Shown: positions 27,345-36,262 of the stretch, piece by piece
Position numbering within the stretch: position 1 is the stretch's first letter
Layout: each line of letters starts with the position of its first letter
NCBI GenBank assembly: GCA_965216105.1
Contig: OZ244147.1
Location: 682,001-746,000 of the forward strand
Length of the DNA: 64,000 bases
Source of the DNA: JAALLB01 sp017643495
Lineage (GTDB): Bacteria; Pseudomonadota; Alphaproteobacteria; Rhizobiales; Rhizobiaceae
Direction: 5' to 3'
The notes under the pieces: generated by a model
The model's database searches: none
What the model was told of the DNA's origin: nothing
What the model saw: only the letters and a program-made list of their open reading frames with translations
Program-made: the position numbers and the translations under genes

Positions 27345-29261
27345 ATGAACTCGAATTTCAGAAATCTCGCCTTGTGGGCAATCATCGGTGTCATGCTGAT
27401 TGCGCTCTTCAACCTGTTCCAGAATCCCTCGCCGCAAGGCAAGGCCGCCGAGATATCGTATTCGAAATTCCTTGATGCGGTCGAAAACAACCGCGTCAAG
27501 GCGGTCACGATTTCGGGCCAGCAGATCACGGGTGTCTATGACAGCAACGAGCGCTTCTCGACCTATGATCCGGGTGACAGCGAACTTGTCAGCAAGCTCG
27601 AAAACCGGGGTGTGGAAATTCTCGGCACACCGCCGAACGAAGGTTCATCCATTCTCGGCTTCTTCATCAACTGGTTGCCGATGTTCATCATTCTCGGCGT
27701 CTGGATATTCTTCATGCGCCAGATGCAGGGTTCGAACCGCGGGGCAATGGGGTTCGGCAAGTCAAAGGCAAAGATGCTGACCGAAACAGCCGGTCGTGTA
27801 ACCTTTGAGGATGTTGCCGGTGTTGACGAAGCCAAGGAAGACCTGGAGGAAATCGTCGACTTCCTGAAAGACCCGCAGAAATACCAGCGCCTTGGTGGCA
27901 AGATTCCCCATGGTGTGTTGCTGGTCGGCCCTCCGGGTACCGGCAAGACCTTGCTCGCCCGGGCCGTGGCCGGTGAGGCAAATGTGCCGTTCTTCACTAT
28001 TTCCGGTTCCGATTTTGTTGAAATGTTTGTTGGTGTCGGTGCGAGCCGTGTCCGTGACATGTTCGAGCAGGCCAAGAAGAATGCGCCATGCATCATCTTC
28101 ATTGACGAGATCGATGCGGTTGGCCGTCATCGTGGTGCCGGCCTTGGCGGCGGCAATGACGAACGCGAGCAGACACTGAACCAGCTTCTCGTCGAGATGG
28201 ACGGTTTCGAGGCCAATGAGGGCATTATCCTGATTGCTGCCACCAACCGGCCGGATGTACTTGACCCCGCGCTTCTGCGTCCCGGCCGTTTTGACCGGGA
28301 AGTCGTTGTGCCGAACCCGGATGTTTCCGGACGCGAGAAAATCCTCAAGGTACATGCCCGCAAGGTTCCCCTGGCCGACAATGTGGATCTCAAGGTACTG
28401 GCACGCGGTACCCCCGGTTTCTCGGGTGCCGACCTCATGAACCTTGTGAACGAGGCTGCGCTGATGGCAGCCCGCCGCAATCGCCGTCTGGTAACACAGC
28501 AGGAATTCGAGGACGCCAAGGACAAGGTGATGATGGGTGCCGAGCGCCGTTCCACTGCCATGACGCAGGAGGAAAAGGAGCTGACTGCCTATCATGAATC
28601 CGGTCATGCGATTGTTGCGCTCAACGTGCCGGTTTCCGATCCGGTTCACAAGGCGACCATCATTCCGCGCGGCCGGGCACTTGGTATGGTGATGCAACTG
28701 CCCGAGGGCGACCGGTATTCCATGAGTTACAAATACATGATTTCCAGACTGGCAATCATGATGGGCGGTCGTGTCGCCGAGGAAATGAAATTCGGCAAGG
28801 AGAACATCACTTCCGGTGCTGCTTCCGATATCGAGCAGGCGACGAAGCTTGCCCGTGCCATGATTACCCAATGGGGCTTTTCCGATGAGCTTGGCCGGGT
28901 GTCTTATGGTGAAAACCAGCAGGAAGTATTCCTTGGCCATTCCGTTGCGCAATCCAAGAACGTTTCCGAGGCGACAGCACAGACGATCGACAAGGAAGTG
29001 CGCAGGCTGATTGATGATGCCTATGAAAGCGCCACCAAGATTCTCGGCAAAAAGAAAAAGGACTGGGAAACGCTGGCTCAGGGCTTGCTTGAGTATGAGA
29101 CGCTGACCGGCAGCGAAATTACCGACCTTATCAATGGCAAGCCACCCAACCGGGACGAGGATTCCGGCAAGCCTCCGTCACGCGGGTCAGCGGTTCCGAC
29201 TGCCGGTTCCAAGAAGCGTGGTGGTGACGAGGCTGGCGACATGGAGCCCCAGCCGACCTGA
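27345..29261 (+). CDS. ftsH: ATP-dependent zinc metalloprotease FtsH
   Basis: 638 residues from ATG 27345. TM1 is at ~7-24 and TM2 at ~103-124, enclosing a periplasmic domain. The AAA+ module has Walker A GPPGTGKT (195-202), Walker B IIFIDEIDAVG (250-260) and the second region of homology ATNRPDVLDPALLRPGRFDR. The protease zinc site is HESGH (417-421). It degrades membrane and short-lived cytosolic proteins, including RpoH and LpxC in other bacteria; rpoH is also in this window. It ends in a Gly/Pro-rich acidic tail. Confidence 0.98.
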   Translation: MNSNFRNLALWAIIGVMLIALFNLFQNPSPQGKAAEISYSKFLDAVENNRVKAVTISGQQITGVYDSNERFSTYDPGDSELVSKLENRGVEILGTPPNEGSSILGFFINWLPMFIILGVWIFFMRQMQGSNRGAMGFGKSKAKMLTETAGRVTFEDVAGVDEAKEDLEEIVDFLKDPQKYQRLGGKIPHGVLLVGPPGTGKTLLARAVAGEANVPFFTISGSDFVEMFVGVGASRVRDMFEQAKKNAPCIIFIDEIDAVGRHRGAGLGGGNDEREQTLNQLLVEMDGFEANEGIILIAATNRPDVLDPALLRPGRFDREVVVPNPDVSGREKILKVHARKVPLADNVDLKVLARGTPGFSGADLMNLVNEAALMAARRNRRLVTQQEFEDAKDKVMMGAERRSTAMTQEEKELTAYHESGHAIVALNVPVSDPVHKATIIPRGRALGMVMQLPEGDRYSMSYKYMISRLAIMMGGRVAEEMKFGKENITSGAASDIEQATKLARAMITQWGFSDELGRVSYGENQQEVFLGHSVAQSKNVSEATAQTIDKEVRRLIDDAYESATKILGKKKKDWETLAQGLLEYETLTGSEITDLINGKPPNRDEDSGKPPSRGSAVPTAGSKKRGGDEAGDMEPQPT

Positions 29262-29289
29262 GGCAGCGCCATAATTCCCGATTAACCAT

Positions 29290-29322
29290 AGGCCACTTTC
29301 GATCAGGAAGTGGCCTTTGTTT
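29290..29322 (+). terminator. Rho-independent terminator after ftsH
   Basis: Stem AGGCCACTT / AAGTGGCCT with a nine-base loop followed by TTGTTT, 28 bases after the ftsH stop. Confidence 0.8.
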
Positions 29323-29474
29323 AAGGGAATGTATGTTACATTACGATACACTGTTTGAACGCAGGATGGACAAGCCTGTAGTATGAACTTGCAGGATTTG
29401 CGGATCCTCCGGAGTGCGCAGCCTGCCCGGCATGGCGCGTACAATACAAGGTACAGGATTCAGGGAACGGGATC

Positions 29475-30821
29475 ATGGGCAGAAAATATTTTGGAACCGA
29501 CGGCATTCGGGGAATGGCGAACAGCTTTCCAATGACTGCAGACATTGCAATGCGGGTCGGGATGGCTGCCGGTATTGCTTTTCGCAGGGGTGACCACCGT
29601 CACAGGGTAGTGATCGGCAAGGATACACGACTTTCAGGCTACATGATCGAGAATGCCCTTGTCGCCGGGTTCACCGCTGCCGGTATGGATGTCATGCTGC
29701 TTGGGCCGCTGCCCACACCAGGTGTGGCGATGCTGACGCGTTCGATGCGGGCTGATATCGGGGTGATGATTTCCGCTTCCCATAACGGGTATCGCGACAA
29801 CGGGATCAAGCTGTTTGGCCCGGACGGCTTCAAGCTTTCCGATGAAATCGAGATGAGCATTGAGCGCTTGCTCGATGAATCCCTGGATTCAAAACTTGCG
29901 TCCGCAAAGGATATCGGACGCGCCAAGCGCATTGAAGGAGTTGATGCGCGCTATATCGAATTTGCCAAGCGTACCTTGCCCCGCAACCTGTCACTGGATG
30001 GTTTGCGGGTTGTGATGGATTGCGCCAACGGTGCAGCCTACAAGGTTGCCCCGGAAGCGCTTTGGGAGCTTGGTGCAGAAGTGGTTCCGATCGGGGTCAA
30101 ACCGAACGGTACAAACATCAACCTTGATTGCGGTTCAACAAGCACGGCCGCCCTGTGCGACAAGGTGCGTGAAACGCGCGCTGATATCGGTATTGCGCTT
30201 GATGGTGATGCGGACCGGGTCATCATTGTCGACGAGCATTCCAATGTGATTGACGGTGACCAGATCATGGCAACCGTATCGGAGTTCTGGAAGACAGGCG
30301 AGCGTCTTTCCGGCAATGGCGTGGTTGCGACGGTCATGTCAAACCTGGGCCTTGAGCGGTTTCTCAAGGAGCAGGGCCTGGGGCTCGCCCGAACCAAGGT
30401 GGGAGACCGCTACGTTGTGGAACACATGCGCAAGCACGGCTACAATCTCGGGGGTGAACAATCCGGCCACATGATCATGTCGGATTTTGCGACCACCGGT
30501 GATGGTCTGGTTGCTGCCTTGCAGGTTCTGGCCTGTGTGCGAATGGCTGACAGGCCGGTTAGCGAGGTATGCCGCAAATTCGAACCGGTTCCGCAATTGC
30601 TGACCAATGTCCGCTATGCCAATGGCAAGCCCCTCGAGGATGACCGTGTGAAGAATGCGGTTAAGGATGCAGAGAGCCGTCTTGGCAATTCCGGACGCCT
30701 TGTCATTCGTGCATCGGGGACAGAACCGTTGATCCGCATCATGGCCGAGTGTGATGATGAAGCCATGGTGAAATCGGTGGTGGACGATATTGCAAATGTC
30801 GTAAGGGAAGTTGCTGCCTGA
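29475..30821 (+). CDS. glmM: Phosphoglucosamine mutase
   Basis: 448 residues, standard length. It converts glucosamine-6-P to glucosamine-1-P for peptidoglycan and LPS precursors. Phosphoserine Ser102 lies in ISASHNGYRDNG, the metal site DGDADR around residue 243, the sugar-binding GEQSGH motif near 330, and the phosphate-binding RASGTEPLIR near 412. It follows ftsH in the order usual for rhizobia. Confidence 0.97.
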   Translation: MGRKYFGTDGIRGMANSFPMTADIAMRVGMAAGIAFRRGDHRHRVVIGKDTRLSGYMIENALVAGFTAAGMDVMLLGPLPTPGVAMLTRSMRADIGVMISASHNGYRDNGIKLFGPDGFKLSDEIEMSIERLLDESLDSKLASAKDIGRAKRIEGVDARYIEFAKRTLPRNLSLDGLRVVMDCANGAAYKVAPEALWELGAEVVPIGVKPNGTNINLDCGSTSTAALCDKVRETRADIGIALDGDADRVIIVDEHSNVIDGDQIMATVSEFWKTGERLSGNGVVATVMSNLGLERFLKEQGLGLARTKVGDRYVVEHMRKHGYNLGGEQSGHMIMSDFATTGDGLVAALQVLACVRMADRPVSEVCRKFEPVPQLLTNVRYANGKPLEDDRVKNAVKDAESRLGNSGRLVIRASGTEPLIRIMAECDDEAMVKSVVDDIANVVREVAA

Positions 30822-30852
30822 GAGCAGAATTCGGCAAGCATTCACCAAGAAT

Positions 30853-30882
30853 AACCCTGTCAGAACATGACGGGGTTTTTTT
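30853..30882 (+). terminator. Rho-independent terminator after glmM
   Basis: Ten-bp stem AACCCTGTCA / TGACGGGGTT (one GU pair), five-base loop and a run of seven T. Confidence 0.9.
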
Positions 30883-30931
30883 ATACTTGTTAATTTTTGT
30901 TAACCATTTTGATTAACCTTAACAAACACGG

Positions 30932-30947
30932 TTAAGCGCGTTTTAAC
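30932..30947 (+). promoter_or_regulatory. Perfect CtrA-binding consensus upstream of an Omp gene
   Basis: TTAA (30932-30935), seven bases, TTAAC (30943-30947): an exact match to TTAA-N7-TTAAC, 77 bases before the ATG of the first outer-membrane protein. Several further TTAA half sites crowd 30892-30925. In Brucella, omp25 is under CtrA control. Confidence 0.7.
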
Positions 30948-31023
30948 CATTATCGTTCATTTTCCTTCCAACTGGGTAGTTCCCAGAATGCCGATCACGG
31001 CTTACATCAGGAAGGAAGTTGTA

Positions 31024-31890
31024 ATGCGCAGCTTGAAAAATTTGTCTCTCGTTGCTGCTGCACTCATGGCATCTACCGCTATGGTTCAGGCAGCTGATAT
31101 CATCCCTGAACCCCCGCTTGAGCCATTGCCGCCTGAAGTTGTACCCACTCCCATAGCAGGTGGCTGGTACATTCGTGGCGATATCGGATACTCAAAACTC
31201 AAGTCCGAAGGTGTTACCTATTTCCAGGGTGCTGCCCTGTCCGGTTCATTCGAACAGGCAGAATATGATTCAACTTGGTCGCTGCAGGGCGGTATCGGTT
31301 ACCAGATTACCGATTACCTGCGGGCTGACGCCACACTTGCCTATTACGGCTCTGCCGGTTTTGACGGGTCTTCGGCCACACGTGCAGCGTGTAACGGGTT
31401 TGCTGATACCTGTGATTTCAATGATGACTCCGAACTGGAATCAGCAACAATTCTCCTGGCCAACGCCTATGTCGACCTTGGAACGGTAAGCGGCTTCACA
31501 GCTTATGTCGGTGCCGGTATCGGTGGTGCGCATGTCAGCTACGGCGATCTGCTCAATGACCAGACCTGTGACGGCGGCGGCGCATGTGACGACAACGACT
31601 TCATCCACAGTGGCGAGGATGGCTGGCGTTTTGCCTGGGCCCTTCATGCCGGTGGTTCCTACGCAGTCAATTGCCGTACCACGGTTGATGCGGGTTACAC
31701 GTTTACCCGTATCGAAGGTGGCCGGATGTTCGGAAGCGGTGTTCCCGTCGGCGGTGGTGCTGCAGCCGGGGGTTACGGTTTTGACGGCGGCATAGACATC
31801 CATACCGGCCGGGTCGGCTTGCGCTATGCGCTCAGCGATGCAGCCTGTCAGGCTCCGGTCTATGAGCAGCCAGAGATTGTCTACAAGTAA
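31024..31890 (+). CDS. Omp25/Omp31-type outer-membrane beta-barrel protein
   Basis: 288 residues from ATG 31024, preceded by AGGAAGGAAG. A signal peptide of about 23 residues (cleavage after MVQA), a Pro/Glu-rich linker (IIPEPPLEPLPPEVVPTP), then GWYIRGDIGYSKLKSEGV, the first strand typical of small rhizobial Omp proteins, with alternating hydrophobic strands to the end. It contains several cysteines (CNGFADTC, CDGGGACDD), unusual in a barrel and probably in loops. It ends in VYK after AACQAPVYEQ, not in an aromatic residue, so the barrel seems to be followed by a short tail. Confidence 0.85.
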   Translation: MRSLKNLSLVAAALMASTAMVQAADIIPEPPLEPLPPEVVPTPIAGGWYIRGDIGYSKLKSEGVTYFQGAALSGSFEQAEYDSTWSLQGGIGYQITDYLRADATLAYYGSAGFDGSSATRAACNGFADTCDFNDDSELESATILLANAYVDLGTVSGFTAYVGAGIGGAHVSYGDLLNDQTCDGGGACDDNDFIHSGEDGWRFAWALHAGGSYAVNCRTTVDAGYTFTRIEGGRMFGSGVPVGGGAAAGGYGFDGGIDIHTGRVGLRYALSDAACQAPVYEQPEIVYK

Positions 31891-31898
31891 TCAGGTTC

Positions 31899-31925
31899 AC
31901 CGGGGAGCAGGAAATGTTCCCCGGT
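31899..31925 (+). terminator. Hairpin between the two Omp genes, probable terminator
   Basis: Stem ACCGGGGA / TCCCCGGT with an eleven-base loop, 9 bases after the stop; only a weak T-rich tail (ATCCTTTGT) follows, so it could attenuate and not fully terminate. Confidence 0.5.
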
Positions 31926-31977
31926 ATCCTTTGTATCATGCCCGTAACGGGCTCAGCGTAATATTCGAGGGCTTACA

Positions 31978-32856
31978 ATGAAGCATTTTCTTTTAACCGG
32001 CTCCCTTGCGGCTTTTGTATTGGGTAGTGCCGGTCTGGTACAGGCCGGAGACTATGGTTCCGGTTATGTGTCCAAGACGCCCTCGGGCGGATATACGGAT
32101 GTGGAATTCGGAAGCGGCTGGTATATTCGCGGTGACATCAGTTACAACATTGATGGTCGCTCCGATCAGGGGTACGAAGTCCTGCCCGGAACCGGTGGCC
32201 CAACAGCTGTTGACTATGATGACGGTATTGGTGCCCGTATCGGTTTCGGTAATTATGTGACGCCCAACCTGCGGATGGAAGTAACAGCCGAAGGCTTGTT
32301 CAATTCGGAGTATGGCGGTGTATCCGGCCAGACTTTCCAGGGTAGCCGCGATACGCCAGGCGGAACGGTCACTTTTGACGGAAACGGTGTGGTTACCGGC
32401 TCAACCGACCCGGCGTTTACGCCCGGAGACAATGTTGGTGCCATCAGTGGCTCGGAAAGCCTGGACGGTTCCTATTCAGCGACAGCCTTCATGGTGAGCG
32501 GGTATGTCGATCTCGCCAGCATGGGCAACCTGACACCGTATGTCGGTGGCGGTGTTGGTGTCGGCCAGGTCCGGATCAATGAATCAAGGACGTGGACCTG
32601 TAATCCGTCTCCGGATGAAACCTGTGGTTTCCCGAGCGGTCAAACGCTGACTACGAATTACGAAAAGTGGCGCCTGGCATACCGGTTGAGCGCGGGTGCT
32701 GCCTACCGGATTGACGACAAGATGTCGATCGATGTCGGTTACAGCTATTCCGATTTCGGTGGTGATGACATTGAGTACAGCGACGGCAGTTCGGTCGATA
32801 TGGACGGGTTTGCCGTTCACCAGATCCATGCCGGTATCCGTTACGATCTCTGGTAA
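31978..32856 (+). CDS. Second Omp25/Omp31-type outer-membrane protein
   Basis: 292 residues. A signal peptide (~21 residues, cleavage after VQA) is followed by FGSGWYIRGDISYNIDGRSD, the same first-strand motif as the upstream gene, then alternating beta strands and glycine-rich loops (YVGGGVGVGQVRI). It ends in GIRYDLW, an aromatic C-terminus suited to BAM recognition. The two genes are tandem relatives, but clearly diverged. Confidence 0.87.
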   Translation: MKHFLLTGSLAAFVLGSAGLVQAGDYGSGYVSKTPSGGYTDVEFGSGWYIRGDISYNIDGRSDQGYEVLPGTGGPTAVDYDDGIGARIGFGNYVTPNLRMEVTAEGLFNSEYGGVSGQTFQGSRDTPGGTVTFDGNGVVTGSTDPAFTPGDNVGAISGSESLDGSYSATAFMVSGYVDLASMGNLTPYVGGGVGVGQVRINESRTWTCNPSPDETCGFPSGQTLTTNYEKWRLAYRLSAGAAYRIDDKMSIDVGYSYSDFGGDDIEYSDGSSVDMDGFAVHQIHAGIRYDLW

Positions 32857-32880
32857 GCCCGCGGCATCAGAAACTTGTTC

Positions 32881-32908
32881 AAAGGCAGCCTGCGCGGCTG
32901 CCTTTTTT
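32881..32908 (+). terminator. Rho-independent terminator after the Omp pair
   Basis: Stem AAAGGCAGCC / GGCTGCCTTT, loop TGCGC, T-run. It also lies downstream of the convergent NmrA gene. Confidence 0.92.
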
Positions 32909-32959
32909 GTTGGCCAAATGGTTTAAAAGCCCCAGCCGGATTTGTGTCCGGATACATTT

Positions 32960-33835
32960 TCATGCCGGTTCGTGCGAGTTTTGAACCATGCGCGTGATTG
33001 CAGTTTTCAGCGCTGTCCTGCCGCGAAGGTGTTCGGTTCCGTCCTGCCGGTCGACCCGACCGTTTGCGATACCCTCATACATGCCGACAAGGGCGGACGC
33101 GACTTCGGGTGACAGGCCTGCCTGCTCCAGAATTGCCTGTTGCTGGCTCAGCGGTATGAAAGCGGGTTCAACCGAGTGACCGAGCGCACTGGCAAAGGCT
33201 GACGCGACATCACGAGGGTTGACTTCCTCGGGGCCATCCAGTTCCACAATGCGCCTGCCGGCCCAGTTCTCAAGCATAAGCTGGCCAGCCGTCTGGCCTA
33301 CATCCGTGGTGCTTACCATCGGTATTTTCTGCCCGGCTTCAATAAATGTGGGAAGCGAATGATCGTTGGCGACGCTTGCCAGCACGTCTTCCCAGCTTTC
33401 AATAAAGTAACCGGGACGCAGAAAAGCCACAGCAGGCAAAGCATCATGCAAGGCCATCTCAAACTGGTGCAGGGTGGCAATGATGCCAGTGCCTGTTCGG
33501 TGCTGCGCTCCGATTGATGACAGGATCACGGCTTTGGGCAGTCCTGAACGATACATTGCTTCTGCAAGTGATGCGGCCCTGAGTTCTGCCTCGACAAACG
33601 GGTCCTGGATCATGGGCGGGGGGTTGAGCAGGAAAGCCGAGCTTGCTCCAGAAAGTGCTGCAGCCACCGCATCCGTGTCTTCAATGCTTGCAACCGCGTG
33701 TTCCGCTCCCAATGCCGTCCAGGGGGCTGCCTGTTCCGGGTTTCTGACGACGACCCGAACCGGTTTGCCGGCATCGATCAGGGTTTGTGCTGTTTGTCCG
33801 CCAACCTTGCCGGTTGCTCCGAATATCACATGCAT
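32960..33835 (-). CDS. NmrA-like NAD(P)-binding protein
   Basis: 291 residues, an atypical short-chain dehydrogenase fold. The dinucleotide motif GATGKVGGQTA (residues 6-16) and the RNPEQAAPWTALGAEHAVA segment after strand 2 are typical of NmrA/quinone-oxidoreductase-2-type proteins. No catalytic Tyr-x3-Lys is obvious, so it may be a redox sensor rather than an enzyme. It is divergent from a LysR regulator (75-93 bases apart, depending on the LysR start), probably its regulator. Confidence 0.85.
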   Translation of the reverse strand: MHVIFGATGKVGGQTAQTLIDAGKPVRVVVRNPEQAAPWTALGAEHAVASIEDTDAVAAALSGASSAFLLNPPPMIQDPFVEAELRAASLAEAMYRSGLPKAVILSSIGAQHRTGTGIIATLHQFEMALHDALPAVAFLRPGYFIESWEDVLASVANDHSLPTFIEAGQKIPMVSTTDVGQTAGQLMLENWAGRRIVELDGPEEVNPRDVASAFASALGHSVEPAFIPLSQQQAILEQAGLSPEVASALVGMYEGIANGRVDRQDGTEHLRGRTALKTAITRMVQNSHEPA

Positions 33836-33928
33836 GGTCTGCTCCTTGTCACTGGTTGTGTCTGTTTTGATGTATGGAGACTAGGTCCGACGGTTTCATT
33901 CGTCTAATGCATGGTATATATATCTGGT

Positions 33929-34876
33929 ATGCATGAAGTGGATATACGCCAAGTCGACCTCAACCTGCTTGTAATGCTCGATGCGCTACTGGAAGAGAGA
34001 AGCGTGACCCGCGCAGCTGAACGTCTTGGCATGAGCCAACCGGCGATGAGCCGGGCGCTGGCCCGTGTTCGCAAGGTGTTTTCCGATGCCCTGCTGGTCG
34101 AAGCGAAAGGCGGTTACCTTCTCACTGCACGTGCCGAGGGACTGCGCCCCTCTTTGCGAACGGTATTGATGGGGATCAACGAGTTGCTTGAAACCCGTCC
34201 GTTTGAACCCGGAAAAGCCACGGGTTCCTTGCGGTTGTTGATGACCGATCTTGAAACAGCTTCACTGGTTCCCGGCCTGCTGTCGGGGATAACCGCGCAA
34301 GCGCCGGGGTTGAACCTTGATGTATTGCCGCCTGGCCCTTCGATCTTCGAAGCTTTGGAGACGGACAATGTGGAGGCGGTTATTGGCGTTGTTGAAGAGG
34401 CGCCAGCCGGAATCCAACGGCGGGGATTGTATGATGATCATTTCGTTACGCTGATGCGGCAGGGGCATCCGGATGCCAGGACCGGCATTTCGCTCGATCG
34501 TTTTCAGGAACTTGGCCATATTGCCATAAGTGTAACCGGATCCGGGCCAAGCCCTGTTGATGTTGCACTTGCGGAACTGGGCAGGAAACGCTGCGTACGT
34601 GTGCGGGTGCCAAGCTTTCTTGCGGCACTGGAGATTGTTTTTGCTTCCGACCTTGTGATGACGCTTCCCTCCAGCCTGGTACGGTCGTCATCAATGATGA
34701 ACCGCTTTGTGGCAGTGCCGCCGCCAGTTAAGCTGCCGGATTTCACGATGAGTTTGCTTTGGCATGCCCGCCATCAGGATGCACCAAGGCATGTCTGGTT
34801 GAGGCAAATGATGGTCGATGCGGCACACGCCATGACGACGAGAGGGACGGGGGAAAGACCGGATCTTCTGTCATGA
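33929..34876 (+). CDS. LysR-family transcriptional regulator
   Basis: 315 residues from ATG 33929 (an upstream in-frame ATG at 33911 is possible). The N-terminal winged HTH (DLNLLVMLDALLEERSVTRAAERLGMSQPAMSRALARVRKVF, about residues 9-50) is followed by a two-lobed effector domain. It is divergently arranged with the NmrA-like gene, the typical layout for a regulator and its target. Confidence 0.9.
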   Translation: MHEVDIRQVDLNLLVMLDALLEERSVTRAAERLGMSQPAMSRALARVRKVFSDALLVEAKGGYLLTARAEGLRPSLRTVLMGINELLETRPFEPGKATGSLRLLMTDLETASLVPGLLSGITAQAPGLNLDVLPPGPSIFEALETDNVEAVIGVVEEAPAGIQRRGLYDDHFVTLMRQGHPDARTGISLDRFQELGHIAISVTGSGPSPVDVALAELGRKRCVRVRVPSFLAALEIVFASDLVMTLPSSLVRSSSMMNRFVAVPPPVKLPDFTMSLLWHARHQDAPRHVWLRQMMVDAAHAMTTRGTGERPDLLS

Positions 34877-34974
34877 CATTGCAGGATTCCGGGAATGCTG
34901 TTCTTGCGCTGCTTCTGAACAATTGTCGCATGTTTGCGAAAAATACTTGACTGAAAACGACGCGCGGCATAGAG

Positions 34975-35045
34975 CGGTCAGTGGGACACCCTTCCCCAAC
35001 GAAGGGCAAACTAGCTGGAAGGTTAGACACATGACTGATATTGCG
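34975..35045 (+). promoter_or_regulatory. serC leader RNA (5' UTR regulatory structure)
   Basis: Structured leader as described for alphaproteobacterial serC. Hairpin 1 is CCCTT-CCCCAACG-AAGGG-type (34989-35006). Hairpin 2 is CTAGC / GTTAG (35011-35026) and encloses the GGAAG ribosome binding site. An outer pairing TCAGT (34979-34983) with ACTGA after the start codon (35033-35037) would bury the ATG. I recall this arrangement as the serC motif; the ligand or mechanism is not known. Its likely effect is on serC translation. Confidence 0.7.
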
Positions 35046-36212
35046 CAGCCGGGCAAGCGTCCGGCCAATCCCCGTTTTTCATCCGGTCCTTGTACCAAGC
35101 GCCCCGGATGGTCTCTCTCAAAACTCGAAAATGCAGCCCTTGGCCGTTCGCATCGTGCCAAGGATGGCAAGGCAAAGCTCAAGCTTGCCATCGATCTGAC
35201 ACGTGAAGTGCTTCAGGTGCCGGATACGCATCGTATCGGCATCGTACCGGCATCGGACACAGGCGCTGTCGAAATGGCCCTGTGGAGCCTGCTTGGCGAG
35301 CGTGGTGTCGACATGGTGGCCTGGGAAAGTTTCGGTTCGGGCTGGGTAAGCGACGTGATGAACCAGCTCAAGCTGGATGATGCCCGCAAGATCACGGCCG
35401 GATATGGCCAGTTGCCGGATCTCGGCAGCATCGACTTCGACCGGGATGTGGTCTTTACCTGGAATGGCACAACTTCCGGTGTGCGAGTGCCGGACGGCGA
35501 TTTCATTCCGGCAGATCGCCAAGGATTGACAATCTGCGATGCCACTTCGGCAGCTTTCGCCCAGAAACTCGATTTCGAGAAGCTCGATGTGGTCACGTTT
35601 TCCTGGCAGAAAGTGCTTGGCGGCGAAGCTGCCCACGGCATGCTGATCCTGTCTCCGCGAGCCGTTGAACGGCTGGAGACTTACACGCCAGCCTGGCCGT
35701 TGCCGAAAATTTTCCGCATGACGAAGGGCGGGAAGCTTATCGAAGGCATTTTCGAGGGAGCAACGATCAACACGCCTTCAATGCTTTGTGTCGAGGATTA
35801 TCTCGATGCGCTCGACTGGGCGAAATCCGAAGGCGGCCTTGAAGGGCTGATCCGCCGCGCGGATGACAACCTTGCCGTGATCGAGCAATTTGTTGCGAAA
35901 ACCGACTGGATCGGTTTTCTCGCGGAGAAGGCTGAAACACGGTCGAACACGTCGGTCTGTCTGAAAATCACGGATGAGCGAATTGTCTCCCTTCCTGACG
36001 ATGAACAGGCTGCCTTTGCCAAGTCCCTGGCTTCGCTGCTCGACAAGGAAGGTGTTGCCTTTGACATCGGCGCTTACCGCGATGCACCTCCCGGTCTGCG
36101 GATATGGACCGGTGCAACCGTTGAAAAGTCCGACCTTGAGGCATTGATGCCCTGGCTCGACTGGGCTTTCAAAAAAGCACTTGCCGCGATGGATCTCAGC
36201 AAGGCGGCGTAA
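35031..36212 (+). CDS. serC: Phosphoserine aminotransferase
   Basis: 393 residues from ATG 35031; the extension to 34923 is the leader RNA. It transaminates 3-phosphohydroxypyruvate to phosphoserine. The PLP lysine is Lys194 in FSWQKVLGGE. The first residues PRFSSGPCTKRPGW match the rhizobial/Methanosarcina-type SerC subgroup, which differs from the enteric type. It lies 50 bases before serA; together they give the first two steps of serine synthesis. Confidence 0.96.
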   Translation: MTDIAQPGKRPANPRFSSGPCTKRPGWSLSKLENAALGRSHRAKDGKAKLKLAIDLTREVLQVPDTHRIGIVPASDTGAVEMALWSLLGERGVDMVAWESFGSGWVSDVMNQLKLDDARKITAGYGQLPDLGSIDFDRDVVFTWNGTTSGVRVPDGDFIPADRQGLTICDATSAAFAQKLDFEKLDVVTFSWQKVLGGEAAHGMLILSPRAVERLETYTPAWPLPKIFRMTKGGKLIEGIFEGATINTPSMLCVEDYLDALDWAKSEGGLEGLIRRADDNLAVIEQFVAKTDWIGFLAEKAETRSNTSVCLKITDERIVSLPDDEQAAFAKSLASLLDKEGVAFDIGAYRDAPPGLRIWTGATVEKSDLEALMPWLDWAFKKALAAMDLSKAA

Positions 36213-36262
36213 GCCCGCTCCCTTTTTCAGCATTTTTACATTTTTCAAGACAGGAGGCCGAC

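Noticed and set aside
27762..28952. A 396-codon open frame on the minus strand
   Set aside because: Antisense to ftsH, whose motifs are unambiguous; no ribosome binding site or domain.
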